64,000 bases of DNA from an uncultured Oscillospiraceae bacterium (GTDB lineage Bacteria; Bacillota; Clostridia; Oscillospirales; Oscillospiraceae): NCBI GenBank assembly GCA_910579775.1, contig CAJTUE010000001.1:310001-374000 (forward strand), given 5' to 3'. A program made the position numbers and the translations under genes. Of the stretch, positions 7,513 through 16,552 are shown in pieces; position 1 is the stretch's first letter; every line of letters begins with the position of its first letter. Under the pieces are notes generated by a model. It searched no databases and was not told the DNA's origin. It was given only the letters and a program-made list of their open reading frames with translations.

Positions 7513-8447
7513 TGGAGGAGTTCACCCACGTCAGCGTCCTGCTTCATGAGGCGGTGGATGCGCTGAATATTCGCCCCGAGGGCGTGTATGTAGACGGCAC
7601 CCTGGGCCGGGCCGGACACAGCCGGGAGATCGCCCGGCGGCTCACCACCGGACGGCTCATCGCCATCGACCGGGACGCCGCCGCCTTAGAGGCCGCGCCG
7701 GAGCGTTTGGGCGCGCTGATGGACAAGGTGACGCTGGTCCACGGCAACTTTACCGATCTTTCCCGTCTGCTGGACGAGGCGGGGGTGGACAAGGCGGACG
7801 GGATGCTCTTTGACCTGGGGGTGTCCTCCCCCCAATTAGATGACGAGACCCGGGGCTTTTCTTATTTAAAAGACGCCCCTCTCGATATGCGGATGGACGC
7901 CTCCGCCCCCTTGACTGCCCAAAATGTGGTCAACACCTGGAGCCAGGAGGAGCTGAAGCGGATCCTGCGGGACTACGGCGAGGAGCGTTACGCCGCCCAA
8001 ATCGCCGCCAAGATCGTAAGGCGGCGGGAGGAGCGGCCCATCGAGACCACGCTGGAGCTGGCGGAGCTGATCCGCTCGGCCATGCCCGCGGCGGCCCTGC
8101 GGGAAAAGCAGCACCCCGCCAAGCGGAGCTTCCAGGCCATCCGCATCGCCGTGAACGACGAGCTTGCCGCCATCCCCGCCATGCTGGACCAGGCGGTGGA
8201 GCGGCTCAGCCCCGGCGGACGGCTGGCGGTGATCAGCTTTCACTCCCTGGAGGACCGCCCGGTGAAGGCGGCTATGCAGAGCTGGGCCAGGGGCTGCACC
8301 TGTCCGCCGGACTTCCCGGTGTGCGTGTGCGGCAACAAGCCCAAGACTAGGGTGGTGACCCGCAAGCCCATCCTGCCCGGCGAGGAAGAGTTGGAGCAAA
8401 ATCCCCGCGCCCGCAGCGCCAAGCTGCGCGTGGCGGAACGGCGATAA
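7512..8447 (+). CDS. rsmH: 16S rRNA (cytosine-1402-N4)-methyltransferase
   Basis: RsmH (MraW) uses S-adenosylmethionine to methylate N4 of C1402 in the ribosomal P site. The 311-residue protein has the SAM-binding motif VDGTLGRAGHS (the usual first Gly of GGHS is Ala), the family signature LFDLGVSSPQLD, and HPAKRSFQAIRIAVNDEL near the C-terminus. The start ATG 7512 overlaps the mraZ stop by one base, showing translational coupling. Length is normal. Confidence 0.96.
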   Translation: MEEFTHVSVLLHEAVDALNIRPEGVYVDGTLGRAGHSREIARRLTTGRLIAIDRDAAALEAAPERLGALMDKVTLVHGNFTDLSRLLDEAGVDKADGMLFDLGVSSPQLDDETRGFSYLKDAPLDMRMDASAPLTAQNVVNTWSQEELKRILRDYGEERYAAQIAAKIVRRREERPIETTLELAELIRSAMPAAALREKQHPAKRSFQAIRIAVNDELAAIPAMLDQAVERLSPGGRLAVISFHSLEDRPVKAAMQSWARGCTCPPDFPVCVCGNKPKTRVVTRKPILPGEEELEQNPRARSAKLRVAERR

Positions 8448-8485
8448 GACAACAAGAGAGCTACGGAAGATAAAAGGAGAGATGG

Positions 8486-9025
8486 ATGATGGCGACAGAG
8501 GCGATCAAGCGGCACAGTTACCGCAGCTACGGCAGCGTGGCCTATGACCCGGCCTATGCTCCCGAGCGGGAGGGCGAGGGCCGCGTTGAACCGCTTATCC
8601 GCCCCCGGGAACGGGTGGTGGGCCGGGAGCGTGTCCGGGTGCGCGCGGCGGGCTATGTGGCCCCCACGGCGGTGCTGGGTTTTCTGGCCGTGGCGGCGCT
8701 GGCGGTGATGATCCTGATGAGCTATGTCCAGCTCACCGACTCCGCCAACCAGATCGTCCGTCTCCGCCGGGAGGCGGAGACCCTGGCCGACCAGCACGCC
8801 GACCTGATGACCCAGTATGAGCTGGCCTTCGATCTGAAGACGGTGGAGGAGCAGGTCACGGCGTCGGGCAAGATGGTCCAGCCCGGCGCGGGCCAGATGG
8901 TCACCTTGGATCTCTCCGAGCCGGACAGCGCCCGGCTTTACGAGACCCCCGAGGGAAACGCCCTGGGCGAGCTTTGGGAAAGCCTTACCGAGGCGGTCGA
9001 AAATATCGGGGCATTTTTCCGCTGA
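8486..9025 (+). CDS. ftsL: FtsL-type cell division protein
   Basis: A 179-residue bitopic protein: a basic cytoplasmic N-terminus (1-53), one membrane helix (about 54-76, TAVLGFLAVAALAVMILMSY) and a short extracytoplasmic coiled coil (QLTDSANQIVRLRREAETLA). Sequence conservation is low in this family, so the call rests on topology and on position between rsmH and the class B penicillin-binding protein. FtsL with FtsQ/DivIB and DivIC activates septal FtsW-PBP synthesis. The cytoplasmic segment is longer than in B. subtilis. Two ATG codons are adjacent (8486, 8489); AGGAGAG is 6 bases upstream. Confidence 0.75.
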   Translation: MMATEAIKRHSYRSYGSVAYDPAYAPEREGEGRVEPLIRPRERVVGRERVRVRAAGYVAPTAVLGFLAVAALAVMILMSYVQLTDSANQIVRLRREAETLADQHADLMTQYELAFDLKTVEEQVTASGKMVQPGAGQMVTLDLSEPDSARLYETPEGNALGELWESLTEAVENIGAFFR

Positions 9026-9070
9026 GCGGGCCATACACTGACCCGAGACAAAGCGTTCAAAGGGATTAAG

Positions 9071-9110
9071 AGGGGGACGCAAGAAATAACGTTTCTTGCA
9101 TCCCCCTTTT
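9071..9110 (+). terminator. Terminator/attenuator-like hairpin between ftsL and pbpB
   Basis: GGGGGACGCAAGAAA (9072-9086) pairs with TTTCTTGCATCCCCC (9092-9106); there is one C-A mismatch and a 5-base loop, and four T follow. It lies inside the dcw operon where read-through is expected, so it may act as a partial terminator that sets the ratio of ftsL to downstream genes, or as an RNA-processing site. Confidence 0.6.
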
Positions 9111-9131
9111 GACTTGACAGGGGGGAGAGCT

Positions 9132-11498
9132 TTGGCCGAAAATAGACCGCGGAGCGCGGAGCCGGGCGGGCATCATGCCGAGGAGGACCGGCACAAAAAA
9201 CAGCGCGTCTTTCGCCGTACCATCATCCTGATGGTGCTATTCGGCGTTTTGTCCTTTCTTCCCCTGGTCCACAAGCTTTACCAGCTCCAGATCCTTCAAC
9301 ACGAGGAGCTTCAGGAAAAGGCCGCCCATCAGCAGACCCGTGACATGGCGGTCTCCGCCGACCGGGGCACCATCTATGACAGCGAGGGGAACATCCTGGC
9401 CATCTCGGCCACGGTGCAGAACCTGGTGATCTCCCCCAAGGACATTCAGGAAAACGAGCTGGATAAGAGCCTCATTGCCACCGGCCTTTCCGAGCTCACC
9501 GGCGCGGACGCGGGGAAGATCCTGAAACGGCTGGAGAACACCAAGAGCCAGTATGAGGTCATTGCCCGGAAACTGGAGGAAGAGGACGCGGAAAAGGTCC
9601 GCGCCTTCATCAAGGATAACAAGCTGGCCGGCGGAGTGTATCTGGAGCCGGACTCCAAGCGGTATTATCCCTACTCATCCTTGGCTTCCCATGTGGTGGG
9701 CTTTGTGGGGGCGGAGAACCAGGGCCTCTATGGTACGGAGATGATCTACAACGATCTGCTCTCCGGGGTGGGCGGTCGGGTGGTCACCGCCAAAAACGGC
9801 GCGGGCACCGAGATGCTATCCAAGTATGAAAACTACATCGACGCCCAGGACGGCCGCAACCTGCACCTCACCCTCAACGCCACCATCCAGGGCTTTGCGG
9901 AAAAGGCGCTGGAGGAGGGCATTGAAAAATACGACATCCAAAACGGCGGCTTCTGCATCGTTATGGACCCCAACACCGGGGGCATCCTGGCCATGGCCTC
10001 CAACACGGGCTACGACCTCAACAACTTCTCCGTTATTGCCGATCCCCTGAAGGCGGAAGAGCTGGCGGCCATGAAGGAGGACCCCGCCGTTTCCGAGGAG
10101 GACTTCAAAACAGCCCTGGGCCAGGCGCAGCTGGAGCAGTGGCGCAACCGCTGTGTCAACGACACCTACGAGCCCGGCTCCACCTTTAAATCCGTGGTGC
10201 TTGCCTCCGCTCTGGAGGAGGGGGTGGTGGACCTGAACAGCCAGTTCTTCTGCAGCGGCTCCAAGCATGTGGGCGGCTTCGACATCCACTGCTCCAAGCG
10301 CACCGGCCACCTGGCCCAGGACCTGACCCTGGCGGTAAAGAACTCCTGCAACCCCGCCTTTATGGAGATCGGCCAGCTGCTGGGGGCGGACCGGTTCTAC
10401 GACTATCTGGAGGACTTCGGCCTCCTGTCCGGCACGGGCATCGACCTCAACGGCGAGGGGGGTAGCCAGATCTGGTCCCGGAAGTTCTTCACCAGTGAAG
10501 AAGGTATCTCCTCCCTGGCTACCGCCTCCTTTGGACAGACCATGAAGATCACCCCCATCCAGCTGATCACCGCCGCCTCCGCCGTGGTCAACGGCGGGCA
10601 TCTGGTCACCCCCCATGTGCTGGACTACACCACCGACTCGGAGGGTAACGTGGTGGATACCTACACGGTCAACGAGGTCCGCCAGGTGGTCTCGGAGGAG
10701 ACCTCCAGGACGGTGCGGGACATTCTGGAGCAGGTAGTGGCCTCAGGCACGGGCAAGAACACCTACCAGGCCGGCTACCGCATCGGCGGCAAGACGGGCA
10801 CCTCGGAGAAGACCGGAGCGGGGGAGAATGAGGACGACTACATCGTCTCCTTTCTGGGCGTGGCCCCCGCCAACGATCCCCAGGTGGTCCTCCTCCTGGC
10901 CTATGACACGCCCAAGCCCGCCACCCCCGGCTCCAGCTGGACGGCGGGAGGGACCTATATCTCCGGCGGCAACATTGCCGCCCCTATGGCCGGGCCCCTG
11001 CTGCGGCAGATCCTGGACTATCTGGGGGTGGAGAAGCAGTATTCCGCCGACGAGCTCTCCGGCGCTGACACGGTGGTGCCCCAGGCGGTTGGCTACAGCG
11101 AGCCCCAGGCCGCCAACATCCTGAAGGAGCGGGGCTTTACCTACCGGCTGGTGGGTACCGGTGACAAGGTCACCGGCCAGATCCCTGCGGCGGGCGCAAT
11201 GGTGCCTGGGCGGAGCCAGATCATCCTCTATATGGGCGAGACCCGTCCCACCGATCCGGTGGCGGTCCCCGACCTCTCGGGCATGACTCCCGGCAACGCC
11301 CAGCAGGCGCTGGCCAATTTGAACCTTTTCCTGCGGGGCACCGGCTCCTCTGAATACTTCACCTCTGCCACCCTGGCCGCCAACCAGTCCATCACTCCCG
11401 GCACGTTGGTGGACCCGGGCACAGTGGTGGAAGTGACCTTCGTGGAAAAGATAGACGACTTTGCCCAGGACAACAACTTTAACAACGCTCTGCAGTAG
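9132..11498 (+). CDS. pbpB: Class B penicillin-binding protein (PbpB/SpoVD type) with PASTA domains
   Basis: The septal transpeptidase cross-links peptidoglycan. The 788-residue protein has a cytoplasmic tail, one membrane helix (about residues 32-52), a dimerisation/pedestal domain (from about 75), a transpeptidase domain with the active-site serine in PGSTFKSV (S350), SCN (about 410) and KTGTSEK (K554), and two C-terminal PASTA repeats (about 645-715 and 716-782). Two PASTA repeats favour the vegetative PbpB/FtsI role; sporulation SpoVD is the alternative and cannot be excluded. The frame is open upstream, but TTG 9132 follows GGGGGGAG directly after the hairpin and is the best start. Next gene murE starts 12 bases on. 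Confidence 0.92.
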   Translation: MAENRPRSAEPGGHHAEEDRHKKQRVFRRTIILMVLFGVLSFLPLVHKLYQLQILQHEELQEKAAHQQTRDMAVSADRGTIYDSEGNILAISATVQNLVISPKDIQENELDKSLIATGLSELTGADAGKILKRLENTKSQYEVIARKLEEEDAEKVRAFIKDNKLAGGVYLEPDSKRYYPYSSLASHVVGFVGAENQGLYGTEMIYNDLLSGVGGRVVTAKNGAGTEMLSKYENYIDAQDGRNLHLTLNATIQGFAEKALEEGIEKYDIQNGGFCIVMDPNTGGILAMASNTGYDLNNFSVIADPLKAEELAAMKEDPAVSEEDFKTALGQAQLEQWRNRCVNDTYEPGSTFKSVVLASALEEGVVDLNSQFFCSGSKHVGGFDIHCSKRTGHLAQDLTLAVKNSCNPAFMEIGQLLGADRFYDYLEDFGLLSGTGIDLNGEGGSQIWSRKFFTSEEGISSLATASFGQTMKITPIQLITAASAVVNGGHLVTPHVLDYTTDSEGNVVDTYTVNEVRQVVSEETSRTVRDILEQVVASGTGKNTYQAGYRIGGKTGTSEKTGAGENEDDYIVSFLGVAPANDPQVVLLLAYDTPKPATPGSSWTAGGTYISGGNIAAPMAGPLLRQILDYLGVEKQYSADELSGADTVVPQAVGYSEPQAANILKERGFTYRLVGTGDKVTGQIPAAGAMVPGRSQIILYMGETRPTDPVAVPDLSGMTPGNAQQALANLNLFLRGTGSSEYFTSATLAANQSITPGTLVDPGTVVEVTFVEKIDDFAQDNNFNNALQ

Positions 11499-11510
11499 GG
11501 AGGAATTTTG

Positions 11511-12944
11511 ATGAAGCTGTCCAAGCTGACGCCGCTGCCCCGAGGCTTTGAGGACCGGGAGATCACCTCCATCGCCTGGGACACCCGCAAGCTGGCCCCC
11601 GGCGCTCTCTTCTTCGCGATGCCCGGCTTCAAGACGGACGGCGGCCTCTTTATCCAGGAGGCCTTTGACAAGGGCGCGGCGGCGGTGGTGTGTGCCGAGA
11701 GCGTGACGGACGAGCGGTGCATCCGAGTGGCCGATCCCCGAGTTGCCCTGGCGGAGGCCTCCGCGGTCTGGTTTGACCATCCCGCTGACCGGATGACCAT
11801 GCTGGGCGTCACGGGCACCAACGGGAAGACCACCACCACCTATCTTCTGAAGGAGATCCTGGAGCGGACGCAAAAAGCCAAGGTGGGCCTCATCGGCACC
11901 AACCAGAACATCATCGGAGGCCAAAGCTTCGAGGCCCAGCGCACCACGCCTGAGTCCTATGAGCTCCAAGAGCTCTTTGCCCAAATGCGAGACGCGGGCT
12001 GTACCCACGTGGTCATGGAGGTCTCCTCCCACGCCCTGGCCCTTCACCGGGTCCATGGGATCCGCTTTGCCTGCGGCGTGTTCACCAACCTCACCGAGGA
12101 CCACCTGGACTTCCACCACACCATGGAAGAATACCGGGACGCAAAGGCCCTCCTGTTCCGGCAGTGTGACCGGGGCGTGGTCAATCTGGATGACGAGGCG
12201 GGCCGTTTCTATGTGGAGCGGGGGGTCTGCCCCATGTTCACCTACTCGGAGAACAAGGCGTCGGCGGACCTTACCGCCAAGAACCTGCGCCTCCTCCCTG
12301 ACAGGGTGGAGTTTGAGGCCCTTTCCGACCATGAGCTTTGCCGGGTGGTCCTGCCCATTCCCGGCGGGTTTTCTGTTTACAACGCCCTGGCGGCCCTGGG
12401 CTGCTGCGTGGCCCTGGGGCTGTCTCTGGAGTCCTGCGCCGCCGCGCTGAAGGAGGTCCACGGGGTCAAGGGCCGGGTGGAGGTGGTGCCCACCCCCACC
12501 GACTATACCGTCCTTATCGATTACGCCCACACCCCCGACGCCCTGGAGAACGTGCTCAATACCGTCCGGGGCTTTACAACAGGCCGGGTCATCTGCGTGT
12601 TCGGCTGCGGCGGCGACCGGGACCGGGCCAAGCGGCCCATCATGGGCGCCATCGGTGCGCGGCTGGCGGATATCCCGGTGGTCACCTCGGACAACCCCCG
12701 CACCGAGGACCCCGCCGCCATCGTGAATGAGGTGCTTGCGGGCTTCCGCCCCGGCGACCCCGAGCCGGTGGTGGAGGTGGACCGGCCTACCGCCATCCAC
12801 AAGGCGTTGTCCATTGCCCGGGCAGGGGACACCGTCGTCCTGGCGGGGAAGGGCCATGAGACTTATCAGGAGGTCAACGGGGTCAAGCGCCACATGGACG
12901 AACGTGAAATTGTGGCGGACTATTTCGAACGGGCAAGACAGTAG
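11511..12944 (+). CDS. murE: UDP-MurNAc-L-Ala-D-Glu:meso-diaminopimelate ligase
   Basis: MurE adds the third residue to the peptidoglycan stem peptide, using ATP. The 477-residue protein has the ATP motif TGTNGKTTTT (about 100-109), central-domain motifs EVSSHALAL and NLTEDHLDFH, and the C-terminal substrate motif DNPR (394-397), which marks meso-diaminopimelate rather than lysine specificity. ATG 11511 lies 6 bases after GGGAGGA; a TTG directly before it is rejected. It is the last gene before a 156-bp non-coding stretch containing a REP-like hairpin, where murF would sit in many genomes. Confidence 0.95.
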   Translation: MKLSKLTPLPRGFEDREITSIAWDTRKLAPGALFFAMPGFKTDGGLFIQEAFDKGAAAVVCAESVTDERCIRVADPRVALAEASAVWFDHPADRMTMLGVTGTNGKTTTTYLLKEILERTQKAKVGLIGTNQNIIGGQSFEAQRTTPESYELQELFAQMRDAGCTHVVMEVSSHALALHRVHGIRFACGVFTNLTEDHLDFHHTMEEYRDAKALLFRQCDRGVVNLDDEAGRFYVERGVCPMFTYSENKASADLTAKNLRLLPDRVEFEALSDHELCRVVLPIPGGFSVYNALAALGCCVALGLSLESCAAALKEVHGVKGRVEVVPTPTDYTVLIDYAHTPDALENVLNTVRGFTTGRVICVFGCGGDRDRAKRPIMGAIGARLADIPVVTSDNPRTEDPAAIVNEVLAGFRPGDPEPVVEVDRPTAIHKALSIARAGDTVVLAGKGHETYQEVNGVKRHMDEREIVADYFERARQ

Positions 12945-12984
12945 GGATGGTTAGCGTGTGGTGAAGGACATTTTCGCCTCATTT

Positions 12985-13060
12985 GTCCCTGTGTGACGGA
13001 CACGTCATGGTTGTTCTTACTGTCGGCACGACAGAAGAACCGTCCCTCTGTCCGCCCTCT
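12985..13060. repeat. REP-like hairpin repeat between murE and mraY
   Basis: A stem formed by GTTCTT-A-CTGTCG (13013-13025) and CGACAG-AAGAAC (13029-13040) is perfect except for one bulged A. It is flanked by TGACG-gaca-CGTCA at 12995-13008 and by a CCGTCCCTCTGTCCG tail. The word AAGAACCGTCCCTCTGTC recurs, as I recall it, in dispersed repeats of many Clostridia mobilised by Y1-type (RAYT) transposases. No transposase is in the window. Confidence 0.55.
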
Positions 13061-13100
13061 GTCCGAAATCTCGAAGAAACTGAAAAAGAGAGGGAACAAC

Positions 13101-14099
13101 GTGGAAGCTCTGATCAAACTGGCCCTGTGCGCCGCCGTCGGCTTTATACTCACCGCCCTGCTGGGACTGTTCATCATCCCGGCCCTCCGCCGTGCCCATG
13201 TGGGTCAATCCATCAAGGCGGACGGTCCGGTGTGGCACAAGAGCAAGGAGGGCACCCCCACCATGGGCGGGGTCACCTTCATTTTGGCCTCCCTGGCGGT
13301 GGCTATCCTTTGGGCCGTGTGGCAAGGGGACTATAACCCACTGGCCCTGTTCGCTTTTGCCTTTGTCTTTGGCTGTATTGGCTTTTTGGACGACTATGCC
13401 AAGCTCCGTCACAAGGAGAACACCGGCCTGTCCGCTCCGGCCAAATTCCTGCTTCAACTGGCGGCCTCCATTTTGTTTCTGGTGGTCCTGCGCCACCCCG
13501 CCCTGGGGGGGCATTTATCCCCCACGCTGACCATACCCTTTACTACCCTCTCCCTTCAGCTCCCCTGGCCGGTGTACATGGTCTTCGCCGCGCTGGTGAT
13601 GGTGGGCTGTGTCAACGCGGTGAATCTCACCGACGGGGTAGACGGCCTTTCCAGCAGCGTGACCCTGCCCGTTATGCTCACCTACACGGCTTTGGGGCTG
13701 AGCATTTCCAACAAGCTGGGCTTTGGAGCCTTCTCGGCGGGGCTGTTTGGCTGTCTGCTGGGCTTTCTCCTCTATAACCACCACCCTGCCAAGGTGTTTA
13801 TGGGGGACACCGGTTCGCTTTTTCTGGGCGGCGCGGTGTGTGGCCTGGCCTTCGCCTACAATATGCCCCTGATCCTCATCTTCGTGGGGGTCATCTACAT
13901 TGCCGAGACCCTTTCCGACATCATCCAGGTGACATATTTTAAAGCCACCCACGGCAAGCGGATCTTCCTTATGGCCCCCCTCCACCACCACTTTGAAAAG
14001 AAGGGCTGGAGCGAGGATAAGGTGGTCACCGTGTTCACCCTGGTGTCCTGCATCGGCTGTATTCTGGGTTTCCTGGCCTTTGGCAACGTGGCCCGGTAA
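13101..14099 (+). CDS. mraY: Phospho-N-acetylmuramoyl-pentapeptide-transferase
   Basis: MraY makes lipid I by moving phospho-MurNAc-pentapeptide to undecaprenyl phosphate at the membrane. The 332-residue protein has about ten membrane segments, the DDYAKLRHK loop, NLTDGVDGL, GDTGSLFLGG and the C-terminal APLHHHFEKKGW; all catalytic aspartates and the HHH cluster are present. The frame opens upstream at 12993, but that stretch is the repeat element. GTG 13101, preceded by AGAGAGGG, gives the normal N-terminus. Confidence 0.96.
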   Translation: MEALIKLALCAAVGFILTALLGLFIIPALRRAHVGQSIKADGPVWHKSKEGTPTMGGVTFILASLAVAILWAVWQGDYNPLALFAFAFVFGCIGFLDDYAKLRHKENTGLSAPAKFLLQLAASILFLVVLRHPALGGHLSPTLTIPFTTLSLQLPWPVYMVFAALVMVGCVNAVNLTDGVDGLSSSVTLPVMLTYTALGLSISNKLGFGAFSAGLFGCLLGFLLYNHHPAKVFMGDTGSLFLGGAVCGLAFAYNMPLILIFVGVIYIAETLSDIIQVTYFKATHGKRIFLMAPLHHHFEKKGWSEDKVVTVFTLVSCIGCILGFLAFGNVAR

Positions 14100-14136
14100 G
14101 GCCGGACCGATATCCTGACAGAAGGGAGGCGTGGAA

Positions 14137-15345
14137 ATGCCTCGACGCAAACGCGACCTCACCGCCCGCCAGCAGTTGGCCCGCGGTCCGGTGGATCTGC
14201 CCTTTTTGATGCTGGTGCTCATGCTCACCGCCATCGGCGTCATCGCCATGTTCTCCGCCTCCTATGCCTCGGCCTACTACGAGAGCAAGGACCACAACGC
14301 CACTTATTATTTTGTCCGTCAGGCCCTGTTCGCCATAGGCGGCGTGCTGGTCATGTGGCTTATCTCCCGCATCGACTACCAGACCTTCCGCTGGGTCTCC
14401 GTCTTTATTCTGGGCATTTCGATCGTCCTGCTGGTGCTGGTAAAGGTCCCCGGCTTTGGCCGCACCGTCAACGGCGCCAACCGCTGGGTCAAGCTTCCCG
14501 GCCTGCCCCAGTTCCAGCCTTCAGAGATCGCCAAGGTGGGGGTCATCCTATACTTTGCCTCCCGTATGTCCAAGCGGGACACGGTGAAAAAGAAGCCCTG
14601 GAACGCTAAGACCTGGCTGGGCCGCACGCTGGCCGCGCTGGAGAAGATCGGGCTTTTGGAGCTGTTGCCCTATGTGGGTATCCTGCTGGTGGTGGGCGGT
14701 CTGCTACTGTGGGAGCCCCATATGTCGGGAACCATCCTCATCTTTGCCGGGGCGGCGGCTGTGCTCTTTGCCGGCGGTATTCACTGGGGCTGGTTCGCCG
14801 CCGGAGGCGCGGTGGTGGGCGGCGGCCTTTGGTTCATCATGAACAACACCGACTATATGCTCCGCCGCATCACCCTGTGGAAGGACCCCTGGTCCGAGCC
14901 CCGGGGCGGCGGCTTCCAGACCATCCAGTCGCTCTACGCCATTGGCTCCGGCGGTCTGCTGGGCAAGGGCTTTGGCAAGAGCATGCAGAAGTTCCTCTAC
15001 CTGCCCGAGGAGCAAAACGACTTTGTCTTTGCTGTCTGGTGTGAGGAGATGGGTCTCATCGGCGCCATCGTGGTGCTGGCCCTCTTTGCTCTGCTCATCA
15101 TCCGGGGCTACTGGCTGGCCATCCACGCCAGGGATAAATTTGGCGCCCTGCTCATCGTGGGGGTTACCACCCTGTTGGCGGTGCAGGTGTTTCTCAACAT
15201 CGCCGTGGTCACAAACCTCATCCCCGTCACCGGCATCTCACTTCCCTTTTTCAGCTACGGGGGAACGGCGCTGATGATCCAGCTGGCGGAGATGGGAATG
15301 GTGCTGGGGGTGTCCCGGCAGATCCAGGCCCCACGCCAGGGCTGA
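14137..15345 (+). CDS. ftsW: FtsW/SpoVE peptidoglycan glycosyltransferase (SEDS family)
   Basis: The SEDS polymerase assembles glycan strands from lipid II together with the class B PBP encoded upstream. The 402-residue protein has about ten membrane segments; GRTVNGANRWVKLPGLPQFQ and QPSEIAK-like (FQPSEIAKVGVI) motifs and the C-terminal PVTGISLPFFSYGGT are typical. GTG 14131 is too close to GGGAGG, so ATG 14137 (7 bases after it) is used. FtsW (vegetative) and SpoVE (sporulation) cannot be told apart; position in dcw favours FtsW. Confidence 0.93.
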   Translation: MPRRKRDLTARQQLARGPVDLPFLMLVLMLTAIGVIAMFSASYASAYYESKDHNATYYFVRQALFAIGGVLVMWLISRIDYQTFRWVSVFILGISIVLLVLVKVPGFGRTVNGANRWVKLPGLPQFQPSEIAKVGVILYFASRMSKRDTVKKKPWNAKTWLGRTLAALEKIGLLELLPYVGILLVVGGLLLWEPHMSGTILIFAGAAAVLFAGGIHWGWFAAGGAVVGGGLWFIMNNTDYMLRRITLWKDPWSEPRGGGFQTIQSLYAIGSGGLLGKGFGKSMQKFLYLPEEQNDFVFAVWCEEMGLIGAIVVLALFALLIIRGYWLAIHARDKFGALLIVGVTTLLAVQVFLNIAVVTNLIPVTGISLPFFSYGGTALMIQLAEMGMVLGVSRQIQAPRQG

Positions 15346-15364
15346 GAAGGGGGCGGTAAGCGGT

Positions 15365-16498
15365 ATGCGCGTGATCTTCACCTGCGGCGGCACCGCGGGA
15401 CATATCAACCCTGCCCTGGCTCTGGCCAAGGGGCTTCAGGAGCGTAAGCCGGGGGCTAAAGTTCTCTTTGTGGGGGCGGCGGGGGACTCTATGGAGTCCC
15501 ACCTGGTGCCCCAGGCGGGTTTCCCCCTCAAGCAGGTCAACGTCAACTCCTTTCGCCGCAAGCTGAGCGCCGAGGGGCTGAAGCATAACCTCATGGCGGC
15601 GCGAAACATCTTCCGCTCCCGCCGACAGGCGGCGGCCATCCTGAACGACTTTCAGCCTGACCTGGTGGTGGGCACCGGCGGCTTTGCCTCCTATCCCGCG
15701 GTGCGGGAGGCGGCTCGGCGGGGCATTCCTACCGCCATCCATGAGTCCAACGCCATCCCCGGTCTTACCACCAAGCGCCTGGCGTCCCATGTGGACCGGG
15801 TGATGCTGGGCATTGCCGACGCCAACACTGCGGCGGGCTACCCCCACCCCGACCGGGTGGTGGTCACCGGAACTCCGGTGCGCCCTGGCTTTTACGCCAG
15901 GACCCGCAAGGAGGCGCGAACGGCCTTGGGCCTGCGGGACGACAAGCCTCTGGTCCTCTCGTGCTGGGGCTCTTTGGGGGCGGTGGAGATGAACCGCCGC
16001 ATGGTCGACTTCCTGGCCCTGTGCGCCAAGGATGGCTGCCCCTTCCACCACATCCACGGCACGGGGAAGTGGTACTATGACGACACGGTCCACGCCCTGA
16101 GGGAAAAGGGCGTGGAGCTGTCCCGGTTCCCGGCGCTGGACGTGCGGGCCTACATCGACGACATGGCCCTCTGCATGGCCGCGGCCGATGTGGTGCTGTG
16201 CCGGGCAGGAGCGTCCACCATCAGCGAGCTGATCGCCCTGGCAAAGCCCGCCGTTTTGGTCCCTTCTCCCAACGTCACAGGGGATCACCAGACCAAGAAC
16301 GCCCGGGTGCTGGCAGACGCTGGCGGGGCGGTCCTTTTGCCAGAGGGGGAATGTGCTCCCCAACGGCTCTATGGGGAAGTGAGGCATCTGCTGGACGCCC
16401 CCGAAGAGCGAAAGACAATGGGGGAAGCGGTAGCCAAGCTGGCTCCCCCCGACGCCACCGAGCTGATCCTTGATACCCTGCTGACTCTGGTCCGGTAG
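15365..16498 (+). CDS. murG: UDP-GlcNAc:lipid I N-acetylglucosaminyltransferase
   Basis: MurG converts lipid I to lipid II on the inner face of the membrane. The 377-residue GT28 enzyme begins with GGTAGHINPALALA (donor/lipid-facing G loop), has GTGGFASYP and HESNAIPGLT, and the C-terminal UDP-GlcNAc pocket with CRAGASTISELIAL and PSPNVTGDHQTKNA. Length is typical. It follows ftsW by 19 bases. Confidence 0.96.
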   Translation: MRVIFTCGGTAGHINPALALAKGLQERKPGAKVLFVGAAGDSMESHLVPQAGFPLKQVNVNSFRRKLSAEGLKHNLMAARNIFRSRRQAAAILNDFQPDLVVGTGGFASYPAVREAARRGIPTAIHESNAIPGLTTKRLASHVDRVMLGIADANTAAGYPHPDRVVVTGTPVRPGFYARTRKEARTALGLRDDKPLVLSCWGSLGAVEMNRRMVDFLALCAKDGCPFHHIHGTGKWYYDDTVHALREKGVELSRFPALDVRAYIDDMALCMAAADVVLCRAGASTISELIALAKPAVLVPSPNVTGDHQTKNARVLADAGGAVLLPEGECAPQRLYGEVRHLLDAPEERKTMGEAVAKLAPPDATELILDTLLTLVR

Positions 16499-16552
16499 CA
16501 CCCCCGATCCCTCCCGCATAGGATGGCCCATGAAACAGGGGAGGGGATCAGC

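Noticed and set aside
10743..12893. Open minus-strand frame of 716 codons across pbpB and murE
   Set aside because: It spans two well-supported genes in antisense and has no recognisable domain; typical of high-GC third-position bias.
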